Below, one piece after another: positions 9,413 to 17,594 of a stretch of DNA of 64,000 nt (within the stretch, counting starts at the first letter, position 1; each line of letters begins with the position of its first letter). Source of the stretch: Helicobacter cholecystus. GTDB taxonomy: Bacteria; Campylobacterota; Campylobacteria; Campylobacterales; Helicobacteraceae. Under the pieces are notes generated by a model, which saw nothing but the letters and a program-made list of their open reading frames with translations, did no database searches and was not told the DNA's origin. Both the position numbers and the translations under genes were made by a program. The DNA is taken from NCBI RefSeq assembly GCF_003364215.1, contig NZ_NXLU01000005.1:33384-97383 (forward strand), written 5' to 3'.

Positions 9413-10234
9413 TTATTCTAGGATCACACCCATTTTTGAGAGCGGTTCTCCTAATTTATTCACCGCTTCTGCAAGCTCCCTGATATCTGTCGATGAGAGT
9501 TTGTCATAACCTATAAAGTCATAACCTTTTTTAGAGCGATTGTGCTTTGCAAGAAGCATATTGATTGTTTTGAATTGTTTTTCAATCTCATGAGCTAGGC
9601 TCTTATCTTTTTGCAATAAATGAGGAGCAAGAAGCTCATAAATCTTTTGAGCGCCATCTATATTTGCCTGAAAATCATAAAGGTCTGTTTTAGAAAAAAT
9701 CTCTTCCTCGCCTGTAATTTTACTTGTTGAAACCTCATTAAGTAAATCTATTGCTCCAGTTAGCATTAATTCCGCATTGACTTCAACAGTTGGAACTTTT
9801 GCTCTCAGCTCTTTAATGTTGAGTAGAAGCTGATTTGCTGCAGCTTCTGTGCCTTTTGTCGTATTTTTCTCCCATAAAATCTTTTCAATCTTGTGAAATC
9901 CACTCCAATCCTTTTCATTTTTACCCTCTTCTTGCAAATCCGCTAAACGAGCATCAATTGCACCATCTAAATCTCCAAAACTCTCTGCAATTGGCTCACT
10001 TCTCTCATAGTGCATTCTGGCAATAGGATAGATTGCTTTTGCTTGTTTGACATCCCCCTTTTTCAATGCGGCAACAAATTTCTCAGTATCCGCTAAAAGC
10101 AAATCAATTTGCTCAATCACATATTGCCTGTATTCCTCTGCCTCTTTTGTTAAATCTACTGTAGCATTAGCAACTTGTGGGCTCATAATAAACAACGCTG
10201 TAACAAAAATCATGGTCATTTTACGAATCTGCAT
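9413..10234 (-). CDS. efeO: EfeO-type imelysin-family iron-binding lipoprotein-like periplasmic protein
   Basis: Periplasmic component of the EfeUOB ferrous-iron importer. About 273 residues, all-helical imelysin fold (M75 family name). Signal peptide MQIRKMTMIFVTALFIMS...ANA, then the EfeO region with ARMHYERSEPIAESFGDLD (metal-site HxxxE-type motif) and WSGFHKIEKILW. Start chosen at 10234: AAAGGA lies six bases upstream, whereas the longer frame to 10288 has none. First gene of the efe operon. No N-terminal cupredoxin domain is present, so it is the short EfeM-like form, which fits the Fe(II)-only variants. Confidence 0.9.
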   Translation of the reverse strand: MQIRKMTMIFVTALFIMSPQVANATVDLTKEAEEYRQYVIEQIDLLLADTEKFVAALKKGDVKQAKAIYPIARMHYERSEPIAESFGDLDGAIDARLADLQEEGKNEKDWSGFHKIEKILWEKNTTKGTEAAANQLLLNIKELRAKVPTVEVNAELMLTGAIDLLNEVSTSKITGEEEIFSKTDLYDFQANIDGAQKIYELLAPHLLQKDKSLAHEIEKQFKTINMLLAKHNRSKKGYDFIGYDKLSSTDIRELAEAVNKLGEPLSKMGVILE

Positions 10235-10274
10235 TTTATATCCTTTATTTAAGAGGTTTTGTGAAACACGATAG

Positions 10275-10302
10275 ATTATATACAACAATTATGAGAATTG
10301 TT
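10275..10302 (-). promoter_or_regulatory. efeOBU promoter with Fur-like operator
   Basis: Reading leftwards, a -10 box TATAAT occupies 10280-10275. Just upstream is an inverted repeat with 7-base arms AACAATT / AATTGTT and 5 bases between (10284-10302). Its position between -10 and -35 and the iron-uptake operon downstream suggest a Fur repressor site. The match to the classical Fur box is only partial. The rest of the 10303-10457 gap is AT-rich with nothing recognised. Confidence 0.55.
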
Positions 10303-10457
10303 ATTAGAAAAATAAAATTTTTATTTTTTTCATACAGCTCAATAAAAAACTTCAATCATGAATGTATTTTTGATATCTCCAAAAAATTTTGTTTGGGTAT
10401 CTTTGAAATTTTAAATGAGATAAATAAAATCTTTAAGTTTTATTCTAGTTCCTCCTC

Positions 10458-10488
10458 TTGACAAACACCAAGTGTCAGAATTTATAAT
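10458..10488 (+). promoter_or_regulatory. Promoter of the shared MerR-type set, copy 1
   Basis: TTGACA (10458-10463), a 19-base spacer, then TATAAT (10483-10488). The spacer carries the dyad ACAC-CAA-GTGT, nested in a wider TGACA-N9-TGTCA. The 19-base spacer is typical of promoters activated by MerR-family proteins. It drives the Tat-dependent aldo/keto reductase and probably the hydrolase behind it. Confidence 0.75.
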
Positions 10489-10538
10489 TGCAAAGTTGAT
10501 AGATTCAAATATCACTCATTAGCTTTAAAGGAGATGTA

Positions 10539-11471
10539 ATGCAAGATGATCAAAATAAAGGTTTGCTGGGGCGTAGAGCATTTCTAAAAAGCTCTACAAA
10601 ACTTAGTGCACTAGCAGGTGTGGCAAGTTTTGGTGGATTTGGATTAAATGTGTATGGTAATGAATGGGTAAAAGATTTAAAAAATACACAATTCTCAACA
10701 AAAAAATTAAACAATCAAGGAGATGCAATGGAATTTGTTACTTTAAATAATGGTGTAAAAATGCCAATTTTGGGATATGGAGTCTATCAAATCGATGCAA
10801 AAGAAACACAAAGATGTGTAGAAGATGCAATCAGTGTGGGGTATAGGAGCCTTGATACTGCTTGGGCGTATTTTAATGAAGAGGGTGTAGGTGCGGCAAT
10901 AAAAACTGCTATTGCTGGTGGAATAAAGCGTGAGGAGCTTTTTGTTACTACAAAGTTATGGATTGACCATTATCCAGAAGAAAAAGCATTAAAGGCATGT
11001 GAGGAATCTTTACGCAAACTAGGACTTGATTATGTGGATTTAATGCTACTTCATCAGCCTTTTAATGATACTTATGGTGCATGGAGAGCACTCAGCAGAT
11101 TTTATAAAGAAGGGAGATTTAAAGCTATTGGTGTGAGCAATTTTTATCCAGATAGAATTGCAGATTTTTGTTTAAATAATGAAATTAAACCAGCCCTTAA
11201 TCAAATAGAATGTAACCCCCTGCATGCACAGTTTGATGCACAAAAAGTTTTACAAGAATATGGTGTAGCAATGGAATCTTGGGCACCTTTTGGTGAGGGG
11301 CGCAACAATATGTTCAGTCACCCCACCCTTAGTGAGATTGGCAAGAAATACAATAAAAGTGTGGCACAAGTCATTTTGCGATGGCAGATTGAGCGTGGGA
11401 TTATCGTGATACCAAAAACTACTCGTAAAGAGCGAATGATTGAGAATATTAATGTATTTGATTTAGCTTAA
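10539..11471 (+). CDS. Aldo/keto reductase with Tat leader, frameshifted near the C-terminus
   Basis: NAD(P)H-dependent carbonyl reductase fold. 310 residues. Residues 1-45 form a Tat leader (GRRAFLKSS...), so a periplasmic location is predicted. The enzyme starts near residue 64 (MEFVTLNNGVKMPILGYGV). The catalytic tetrad is visible: Asp and Tyr in LDTAWAYFNE, Lys in FVTTKLW, His in LMLLHQP. NAD(P) binding is suggested by IPKTTRKERM. The frame stops after NVFDLA; with one extra T in the TTT run at about 11460 it would continue to 11587. An internal AAGGAGA plus in-frame ATG lies at 10717-10730. RBS AAAGGAG precedes the start. Confidence 0.85.
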   Translation: MQDDQNKGLLGRRAFLKSSTKLSALAGVASFGGFGLNVYGNEWVKDLKNTQFSTKKLNNQGDAMEFVTLNNGVKMPILGYGVYQIDAKETQRCVEDAISVGYRSLDTAWAYFNEEGVGAAIKTAIAGGIKREELFVTTKLWIDHYPEEKALKACEESLRKLGLDYVDLMLLHQPFNDTYGAWRALSRFYKEGRFKAIGVSNFYPDRIADFCLNNEIKPALNQIECNPLHAQFDAQKVLQEYGVAMESWAPFGEGRNNMFSHPTLSEIGKKYNKSVAQVILRWQIERGIIVIPKTTRKERMIENINVFDLA

Positions 11472-11587
11472 GTGAAGCAGATATGCAGACAATTGCTAGT
11501 CTAGATAGCAAAACAAGCCTATTTTTTAATCACCAAGATCCAAAAATGGTGAAATTCCTTGTTGAGTTTCATAAAAACAAATCTTAA
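11472..11587 (+). pseudogene. Out-of-frame C-terminal tail of the preceding aldo/keto reductase
   Basis: In the +1 frame the bases after the stop encode DFSLSEADMQTIASLD and FFNHQDPKMVKFL, the usual C-terminal helix and tail of this reductase family (about 38 residues), ending TAA at 11585-11587. The tail normally closes over the cofactor and substrate pocket, so its loss could impair activity. A true frameshift, a slipping event or a sequencing error are all possible. Confidence 0.8.
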
Positions 11588-11596
11588 GGAGAAGGA

Positions 11597-12697
11597 ATGA
11601 GAAAAGGTTTTTTATATTCTATCACTTTGATATTGGGGTTATATATCCCTGTATTTGCACAAGGAGAGAAAATGCAAATCAATAGAGCAAATCCTAGCAA
11701 AGAGGCAGAGGCCAATGCTGCTAAAAATCCCTTTGGTTTAGTCTATGAGGGCGCAATCACTAAAAATGAAAAGGGTAAAGTCAATATTAAGAGCGTAACT
11801 TATAAGAGCAGAGGGCTAAAAATCGCTGCAAATCTTTACTTACCAAGTGATTTTAATCCTCAAAATAAGATTCCTGCAATTATTGTAGCCCATCCCAATG
11901 GAGGGGTAAAAGAGCAGGTTGCAGGACTTTATGCCCAAAAGTTGGCAGAAGCGGGTTATCTTGCTCTAGCTTTTGATTCAGCATATCAAGGGGCAAGTGA
12001 GGGATTTCCTCGTAATGTGGATACTCCGCAAAATCGCACAGAGGATATTTCTGCAGCAGTGGATTATCTGCTAAAAGTGCAAGGCGTAGATTCTAATCGC
12101 ATAGGAATCTTAGGAATTTGCGGCGGTGGCGGCTATACGCTCAATGCTGTAAAAAGTGACAAGAGAATAAAGGCAGTGGCAACTTTAAGTATGTTTAATA
12201 GCGGACTTGTGCGGAGAGAAGGATTTTTAGGAAGTGAGAAATCTAGCATACAAGAAAGATTAAAAAACGCAAGTGAGGCAAGGACAAAAGAAGTTATAGA
12301 CGGTAAGGTAAACTATATGGGAAGTGTACCTAAAAAGCTAAGTGAGGAAGAGTTAGCAAAAATCCCTACAGATTTATATAGAGAAGGGATGATTTATTAT
12401 GGTGATACACATGCGCATCCAAACTCTACTTTTGTTTATACGGCAAGCTCATTACTTGATTTAATGCGTTTTGATGTTCTTGATCAGATTGAACTTATTA
12501 ATCAGCCTTTATTAATGCTTGTGGGAGATAAGGCAGACACAGCATATATGAGTGAGGAAGCATATAGCAGAATAGGGAGTAAAGATAAAAAATACTACAA
12601 GCTTAAAAATGCCACACATATCCAAACTTACTACAAAAAAGAAGCAGTTCATGAAGCATTAGAAGAGCTTAAAAGGTTTTATGGGAAGAGCTTGTAA
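11597..12697 (+). CDS. Exported alpha/beta hydrolase (dienelactone-hydrolase-like, Cys nucleophile)
   Basis: 366 residues. Signal peptide of about 22 residues (MRKGFLYSITLILGLYIPVF), then an alpha/beta hydrolase. The nucleophile elbow reads GICGGGGY, with Cys where most esterases have Ser, as in dienelactone hydrolases. The acid is probably Asp in LVGDKADTAYM and the base His in KNATHIQTYYK. The oxyanion region is AHPNGGVKEQ. Substrate unknown. RBS AAGGAGAAGG precedes the start; it lies directly behind the aldo/keto reductase and is probably co-transcribed. An AAGGAGAG followed by an in-frame ATG (11672) sits right at the signal-peptide end. Confidence 0.8.
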   Translation: MRKGFLYSITLILGLYIPVFAQGEKMQINRANPSKEAEANAAKNPFGLVYEGAITKNEKGKVNIKSVTYKSRGLKIAANLYLPSDFNPQNKIPAIIVAHPNGGVKEQVAGLYAQKLAEAGYLALAFDSAYQGASEGFPRNVDTPQNRTEDISAAVDYLLKVQGVDSNRIGILGICGGGGYTLNAVKSDKRIKAVATLSMFNSGLVRREGFLGSEKSSIQERLKNASEARTKEVIDGKVNYMGSVPKKLSEEELAKIPTDLYREGMIYYGDTHAHPNSTFVYTASSLLDLMRFDVLDQIELINQPLLMLVGDKADTAYMSEEAYSRIGSKDKKYYKLKNATHIQTYYKKEAVHEALEELKRFYGKSL

Positions 12698-12730
12698 GCA
12701 CTATATTAGGTAAAATACAAAAAATATTTA

Positions 12731-12747
12731 CCCCCCCCCTTTTTTTT
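12731..12747. repeat. C9-T8 homopolymer tract upstream of the MFS gene
   Basis: Nine C followed by eight T, 45 bases upstream of the MFS transporter start, in the gap behind the hydrolase gene. Helicobacter and Campylobacter use such tracts for slipped-strand phase variation. Here it could change promoter spacing or the 5' leader. Confidence 0.7.
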
Positions 12748-12792
12748 CTTAGAGATTCTGAGGATTTAAGCAAAAGATTATAAAGGAGTCAA

Positions 12793-13998
12793 ATGCCAAG
12801 CAGTCGCTTTGAGCAAAAAATGATAGAAATTACTGATAGGAAGAGCTTGAAACTTGCACTGTTTTCTGCTTCAACAATGACGGTTTTAGGAGCTTTGTTG
12901 GTTTCCCCAGCGCTTCCAGCCATAACAAAAGCTTTTAGCCATACACCCCATATTCAAATTCTCAGTGGACTTATGCTGACTATCCCCGCATTGTTTGTGA
13001 TGATTTTTTCCCCCATTGCAGGATTTTTAATGGATAAATATACAAAGCTGAGATTTCTCTATCCTGCAATGATTGTATGGGTTTTGGCAGGCATGAGCGG
13101 AGCATTGTGTGAGAATATTTATACTTTAATTGCTACACGTTGTGTTTTGGGAATTGCCACTGCCTTTGTGAGTGTAGGGGTAAATGCTCTGCTTGGAGAT
13201 TATTACTCATTTGGTGCTGGTAGAAGAGAGAGGGCTTTGAGCATACAAGGATCTATAATGAGCATAGTTGGAGCTGTTCTTACAGCACTGAGCGGATACT
13301 TAACAAACTATGCTTGGCAATATGCTTTTTTAGTCTATGGTAGTGGAATTATAGTGATTGTGTTGTGTTTTATATTTTTATTTGAACCTCATACAAGAAG
13401 CCCAAAACAAATCAATATTACAAATTCTTTGCAAAATCAATCTAAAAGCTCTTATCAAGCACTTCTTCCTGTGTATTTCATTGGATTTTTTATGATGGTC
13501 GCTTATTATTTAGTAGGGATTGAATTTCCTCACTATATAGAAGATGTGTTAGATTTGGAGCCAAAGTATATAGGGCTTGCAATGGCTTTGCCAACTTTAG
13601 GTTTTGGTATTTTTTCGTTTTTTTATAAGGATATTGCAAAGTTTTTAAGTATTAAAAGAATTTATATTGTGGCCCTGTGTATAGAGTTTATAGCTTTTTT
13701 TCTTGTGTTTTTGGTGCAAAACTTTACCCTCACTTCCTTTAGCTTGTTTTGTTTTGGTGCTGTAGGAGGCTTGATTGTGGCAAATAATTCTAATTATCTT
13801 TTTAAGCTTTCAAGCCCTAGCAATCGTGCAAAACTTTATGCAATTTTGGCAAGCTGTACCTTTTTTGGACAGTTTATTACCCCATTTATCGCCACACCTA
13901 TTAGTCTGAGTATAGGTTTACAAAATACTTGTTTATTGTGGGCTGGAGTTATTTTTATTGTAGCTTTAGGTTTTTGTAGCTTAAGATTCAAGGAGTAG
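12793..13998 (+). CDS. MFS transporter
   Basis: 401 residues, twelve predicted membrane helices. The N-terminal half has the family signature after helix 2: FSPIAGFLMDKYTKLRFLYP (GxxxDxxxR-like). The loop ALLGDYYSFGAGRRERALS is typical of drug-efflux DHA1 members. Probable export of a small toxic compound, consistent with neighbouring detoxification genes; substrate not predictable. RBS AAAGGAG lies eight bases before the start. Its upstream region carries a C9-T8 tract rather than the shared MerR-type promoter, so its control may differ. Confidence 0.85.
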   Translation: MPSSRFEQKMIEITDRKSLKLALFSASTMTVLGALLVSPALPAITKAFSHTPHIQILSGLMLTIPALFVMIFSPIAGFLMDKYTKLRFLYPAMIVWVLAGMSGALCENIYTLIATRCVLGIATAFVSVGVNALLGDYYSFGAGRRERALSIQGSIMSIVGAVLTALSGYLTNYAWQYAFLVYGSGIIVIVLCFIFLFEPHTRSPKQINITNSLQNQSKSSYQALLPVYFIGFFMMVAYYLVGIEFPHYIEDVLDLEPKYIGLAMALPTLGFGIFSFFYKDIAKFLSIKRIYIVALCIEFIAFFLVFLVQNFTLTSFSLFCFGAVGGLIVANNSNYLFKLSSPSNRAKLYAILASCTFFGQFITPFIATPISLSIGLQNTCLLWAGVIFIVALGFCSLRFKE

Positions 13999-14242
13999 GA
14001 GGGGCAAAGGGCTAAGGGGTGATGAGGTCTTAAGTGTTAATGAGATTGTAAAATTGATATATGCTTAAAGACTCTTTAGCTAATATAAAATTAATTTTTT
14101 AGCAGAATCTTTTAAATTTTTTTGACTCTATGGAGTATAAAAGCAAAGCTTCGCTCTTTGGGATACAGTAGACAATTTATGTATCTTTGGTGGTGATTTA
14201 CAATGCTTTGGGGTGTTCAAAGAAATATGTTGTGATTTCCTC
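13999..14242. other. Non-coding stretch between the MFS gene and the second reductase promoter
   Basis: No supported gene. It contains a small hairpin-forming stretch (AAAGC-TTC-GCTCTTT region near 14152-14169) that could end the MFS transcript. Nothing else recognised. Confidence 0.4.
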
Positions 14243-14273
14243 TTGACAAACACCAAGTGTCAGGATTTATAAT
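14243..14273 (+). promoter_or_regulatory. Promoter of the shared MerR-type set, copy 2
   Basis: TTGACA (14243-14248), 19 bases, TATAAT (14268-14273), with dyad ACAC-CAA-GTGT. Nearly identical to the copy at 10458 across the whole element. It lies 29 bases upstream of the second aldo/keto reductase. Confidence 0.75.
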
Positions 14274-14302
14274 TACAAAATTCTAAGAAACAAGGAGCGC
14301 AA

Positions 14303-15175
14303 ATGGTTACAAATAATCAAATTCTTAATGAGTTCTATACACTTAAATGTAATGTCAAGATTCCAAAACTTGGGCTTGGTGTATGGTGTATAGAAGATAA
14401 TATTGTAGAAAATGTCATTAAGGAAGCTTTTAAAATAGGCTATAGACATATTGATAGTGCCCAAGCTTACGAGAATGAAAGGGGTGTGGGTGAAGCGGTG
14501 CGAAATAGTGGAATACCCAGAGAGCAAATCTTTGTTACAAGTAAAATTCGTGCAGAGTATAAAGACTATAAAAGTGCAAAAGATTCTATAGACATCTCAT
14601 TAAAAACAATGAAACTCGATTATATTGATTTGATGCTTATCCATAGCCCACAACCTTGGAATGACTTTAGAGGGGGTGATTATTTTGAAGAAAATATTGA
14701 GGTTTATAAAGCCTTAGAAGATGCACAAAAAGAGGGAAAAGTGCGCTCTATTGGTGTGAGTAATTTTTTGCAAAAAGATCTAGAAAATATCCTTAAAAAC
14801 TGCCAAATAATCCCTGCAACAAATCAGATTCTCGCTCATATTGGCAGAATCCCTTTTGCACTTATAGACTTTTGTAAAAGTAAAAATATACTTGTTGAAG
14901 CATACTCACCCATTGCTCACGGAGAGCTTTTAAAAGATGAGCGTATTGTCAAAATGGCAGAAAAATATAATGTCAGCCCCGCACAAATCTCTATCCGTTA
15001 TACTTTAGAGCTAGGATTGCTCCCTTTGCCAAAAAGTAAAACTCCTAGCTTTATTGCACAAAATGCAGAGGTGGATTTTATGCTCACAAAGGAGGATTTA
15101 GAGGAACTTAAAACCCTTGTTTTTAAAGATTATGGGGAATATTCACATTTTCCTGTTTTTAGTGGAAAACAATAG
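14303..15175 (+). CDS. Aldo/keto reductase (cytosolic)
   Basis: NAD(P)H-dependent reductase of aldehydes and ketones, 290 residues, complete and without an export leader. Catalytic Asp/Tyr in HIDSAQAYENERGVGEAV, Lys in FVTSKIRAEY, His in LMLIHSPQPW; the NADP-binding segment is LPLPKSKTPSFI. RBS AAGGAGCGCAA precedes the ATG. It is controlled by the same promoter element as the Tat-dependent reductase, which points to a shared inducer. The end overlaps the possible upstream part of the cyclophilin-like frame. Confidence 0.9.
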   Translation: MVTNNQILNEFYTLKCNVKIPKLGLGVWCIEDNIVENVIKEAFKIGYRHIDSAQAYENERGVGEAVRNSGIPREQIFVTSKIRAEYKDYKSAKDSIDISLKTMKLDYIDLMLIHSPQPWNDFRGGDYFEENIEVYKALEDAQKEGKVRSIGVSNFLQKDLENILKNCQIIPATNQILAHIGRIPFALIDFCKSKNILVEAYSPIAHGELLKDERIVKMAEKYNVSPAQISIRYTLELGLLPLPKSKTPSFIAQNAEVDFMLTKEDLEELKTLVFKDYGEYSHFPVFSGKQ

Positions 15176-15215
15176 AGAAGAGCGAGATGATAAAAAAATA
15201 TTTAAGTATTTTTTA

Positions 15216-15602
15216 ATGACTGTATGGACAAATACTATGGGGGCAAATAAGGAGCATAATCTGCAAGTTATTCTTGAAGGTGAGCAGGGGGAAATACTCA
15301 TAGAGCTCATAGACAATGAAGCAACAAAAGAGTTTGTCGCAATGCTCCCATTAGAGCTTGAGTGGAGTGATTTTGCAGGGAAAGAAAAAATCGCTGATTT
15401 GCCCAGTAAATTACAAGCAAAAAAGGACTTGTCATATATCCCACAAGTGGGTGACTTCTTTTACTATGTGCCTTGGGGAAATATCGGGATATTCTACAAA
15501 CAGCAAGCGCCAAGTGATTTGGTCTATTTAGGCAAGGTGATAAGTGGATTAGAACGATTGCAAAAGCAAAATTTTAGAGCCAGAATCTCTATGAAAAAAT
15601 AA
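15216..15602 (+). CDS. Cyclophilin-like fold protein, start uncertain
   Basis: Conserved domain of about 115 residues (from EHNLQVILEGEQGEILIEL) with AMLPLELEWSDFAGKEKI and PQVGDFFYYVPWGNIGIFYK, resembling the cyclophilin-like fold (DUF) proteins often found with cupins and aldo/keto reductases. Function unknown; isomerase activity is not established for this group. No candidate start has a good RBS. A better start may be the ATG at 15187 (AGAAGAGCGAG upstream), whose product would be a signal peptide if the A7 run after it had one more A. Co-transcribed with the preceding reductase. Confidence 0.7.
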   Translation: MTVWTNTMGANKEHNLQVILEGEQGEILIELIDNEATKEFVAMLPLELEWSDFAGKEKIADLPSKLQAKKDLSYIPQVGDFFYYVPWGNIGIFYKQQAPSDLVYLGKVISGLERLQKQNFRARISMKK

Positions 15603-15692
15603 ATTTATGTTTTTGAACAAGAATGAAACTTAATATAAAATCCATAGAATCTATATTAAAGGATAAATAAAATTATTATAAAAGGAACTTGA

Positions 15693-16118
15693 ATGAGTTA
15701 TACGATTTTACAAGCAGAGCATAAAAGCGGTATCCCCTCCCGTAAAATTCGTTTTTGGCTAGATAAGGGGCTTTTTCCACATATTTATAAAGATAAAAAT
15801 GGTGTGCGATTTTTTAGCGCAAAAGATATTGATTGGCTCTGTTGGATCAACCTTTATCGTGAACTTGGAATGAGTATTAAAGAGCTTAAATATTATAGAG
15901 ATCTTTGCGACAAGGGAGATGAAACTTTAAAAGAAAGACTGAAAATGATTCAAGAGCAAAAGAAGAAAAATCTTGCACAAATCATCAAAGCACAAGAGAA
16001 TGTCTTAATGCTTGAATATAAAGAGAAGTTTTATGAGGATATTTTAAAAAATGGAAGAAAAGCCATATATGCTGGATTTAATGAGTGTAAAGCAGCAATG
16101 AAAAAATACAAAGGGTAA
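15693..16118 (+). CDS. MerR-family transcriptional regulator (AdhR/NmlR-like)
   Basis: 141 residues. N-terminal winged helix-turn-helix: YTILQAEHKSGIPSRKIRFW, then GLFPHIYKDKNGVRFFSAKD and the wing/helix IDWLCWINLYRELGMSIKEL, followed by the long dimerisation coiled coil (about 80-125). Cys50 in DIDWLCW is near the cysteine used for electrophile sensing in AdhR/NmlR, so aldehyde or thiol stress could be its signal (inference). RBS AAAAGGAAC upstream. It shares an operon with the carboxymuconolactone-decarboxylase-like gene. It is the obvious candidate to act on the four 19-bp-spacer promoters of this region. Confidence 0.88.
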   Translation: MSYTILQAEHKSGIPSRKIRFWLDKGLFPHIYKDKNGVRFFSAKDIDWLCWINLYRELGMSIKELKYYRDLCDKGDETLKERLKMIQEQKKKNLAQIIKAQENVLMLEYKEKFYEDILKNGRKAIYAGFNECKAAMKKYKG

Positions 16119-16120
16119 AA

Positions 16121-17035
16121 ATGCAAAAATATAAAAATATAAATAAGAAACGGAGAGAGTTTCTTTCAACTTCTGCCAAAATCGGCATGATTGCAAGTTT
16201 GGGTCATTTTGAATTGGATGCAGATGATTTTAAAACTTCAAATGCACAAACTAATCTACAAGGAGACATGATGAAAATTAATCTTACCCCAAAGGCACAA
16301 CAAAATTTTGAAAAACTCTTTGGCAACCCAAGTGCAAATAGTCTTGCCAAAAGTGATCCTGAATTTTTTAGTAATTATGTGAATTTTGCCTTTGATGAAG
16401 TCCCGAGTGTTTCTAAGCTTGAGCTCAAAGAAAATTTAATGATTATTCTTGCTTCGCTTGTGGCAATTCCAGCTCTAAGCGAATTTAAGACTATGCTTCA
16501 GGCAGCACTAAACAATGGCATCAAACCTGTGGCAATTAAGGAGATTATCTATCAAGCTACACCTTATGTAGGTATAGGAAAAACTATAGACTTCATTAAT
16601 GCGAGCAATGAAATATTTGTACAAGAGGGGATTACACTCCCTTTGCAACCTCAAGGTCGAGTAAAGTATGCACAAAGAAGAGAAAAGGGACTAGAAACTC
16701 AACGCACACTTTTTGGCGAAGCAATCGATAAGGGTAATGCAGCAGCACCAAAAGACTATCAGCATATCCGCACCTTTTTAAGTGCAAACTGCTTTGGAGA
16801 TTATTATACACGTGATGGGCTTGATTTAAAATTTAGGGAGCTTCTAACCTTTGTGTATGTTCTCTCACTTGGCGGAGCAGATTCTCAGGTGAAGGCACAT
16901 ATTGCTGGAAATATAAGAATGGGCAATGACAGAAGCAAGCTTATTGCAGTAATCACCGCACTTGTGCCCTACATCGGCTATCCTAGAAGCCTCAATGCCC
17001 TAAGTGCACTTGATGAGATTGCACCCTTGAAGTGA
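16121..17035 (+). CDS. Carboxymuconolactone-decarboxylase-family protein with Tat leader
   Basis: 304 residues. A Tat leader NKKRREFLSTSAKIGMIAS is followed by two CMD-like helical domains: about 65-160 (TMLQAALNNGIKPVAIKEII) and about 215-300 (KFRELLTFVYVLSLGGADSQ). The AhpD CxxC pair is absent, so peroxidase-reductase activity is unlikely; a gamma-carboxymuconolactone-decarboxylase-like role is possible. It begins two bases after the MerR stop, so both are one transcript. AAGGAGA with in-frame ATGs at 16268 and 16271 lies where the leader ends, as in other exported proteins here. Confidence 0.8.
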   Translation: MQKYKNINKKRREFLSTSAKIGMIASLGHFELDADDFKTSNAQTNLQGDMMKINLTPKAQQNFEKLFGNPSANSLAKSDPEFFSNYVNFAFDEVPSVSKLELKENLMIILASLVAIPALSEFKTMLQAALNNGIKPVAIKEIIYQATPYVGIGKTIDFINASNEIFVQEGITLPLQPQGRVKYAQRREKGLETQRTLFGEAIDKGNAAAPKDYQHIRTFLSANCFGDYYTRDGLDLKFRELLTFVYVLSLGGADSQVKAHIAGNIRMGNDRSKLIAVITALVPYIGYPRSLNALSALDEIAPLK

Positions 17036-17275
17036 AAAAATCTGGCTTTTAGGGCTTTAAGATTCTAAAATCCTATGCACAAGTTTGGTTTTGACAGGAT
17101 TGGAGTCCACGGGCTATTTTGTATGATACAATTATTTTGTTCGTTTTGCATTGTTTTACTCGTACGATAAAAAACTATATAGAGGATTTGTACTCAGTAA
17201 CTTTGTAAGCATTAATTAAGCCATACAATCTAGGACAAATTGTTTTACTAGACATTGGTTCTATAAGATATTTTT

Positions 17276-17287
17276 GGAGATATAATG
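17276..17287 (+). promoter_or_regulatory. Ribosome-binding site and start of the rhodanese-DndC frame
   Basis: GGAG (17276-17279) lies five bases before the ATG at 17285. This good site decides that translation of the dnd operon starts with the rhodanese segment and not at the weak internal codons near 17600. The 249 bases upstream hold no gene; a plausible -10 is TAAGAT near 17264. Confidence 0.6.
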
Positions 17288-17485
17288 AGAAGTATCCTTA
17301 TCAAAAGCTTGCCCCTTTCTTTGTTGCAAGAAAAAGGATTGTCCCATTTTTATATATGTGATATTCGTTCAAATCAAGCTTTTGCCTCTGCGCATTTACA
17401 AGGATCATTTCATACAAAAGATGAGAGAAGGGTGATAGAATCTTTAGAGCAAAGCGTGGAGGGGGGGGGGGGTAAATACCCCTAA
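17285..17485 (+). CDS. N-terminal half of a rhodanese domain, OFF-phase product of rhodanese-DndC
   Basis: 66 residues as sequenced. ICDIRSNQAFASAHLQGSFH is the canonical beginning of a rhodanese domain (compare the [16 protein letters not shown] of SelU in this window). The frame then enters a run of 12 G and stops soon after (GGGGKYP). One G fewer lets it continue through LLFVCFSSKRSKALAQ, a rhodanese Cys loop, and YYLDCGIMEAFENGF, the rhodanese end, into DndC, giving a protein of about 568 residues. Alone, the fragment lacks the catalytic Cys and is surely inactive. Confidence 0.75.
   Translation: MRSILIKSLPLSLLQEKGLSHFYICDIRSNQAFASAHLQGSFHTKDERRVIESLEQSVEGGGGKYP
17461..17472. repeat. G12 phase-variation tract inside the rhodanese-dndC gene
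   Basis: Twelve consecutive G. With 11 (or 8 or 14) G the upstream frame joins dndC; with 12 it ends at 17485. The residues encoded on both sides belong to one rhodanese domain, which shows the in-frame state is the functional one. Confidence 0.9.
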
Positions 17486-17594
17486 ACCTCTTTTATTTGT
17501 TTGCTTTAGCTCTAAAAGATCTAAGGCCCTAGCCCAAAATATCATTCAACACCAAGATTTTATCTCACTTTATCCCTTAAAGAGTATTTATTAT

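Noticed and set aside
15610..15650. Possible fifth copy of the 19-bp-spacer promoter before the MerR gene
   Set aside because: TTGAAC is followed by TATAAA only 15 bases later and there is no dyad.
17091..17132. TTGACA before the dnd operon as another member of the promoter set
   Set aside because: No TATAAT at 19 bases and no ACAC-GTGT dyad; spacing to the nearest -10-like hexamers is 25 or more.
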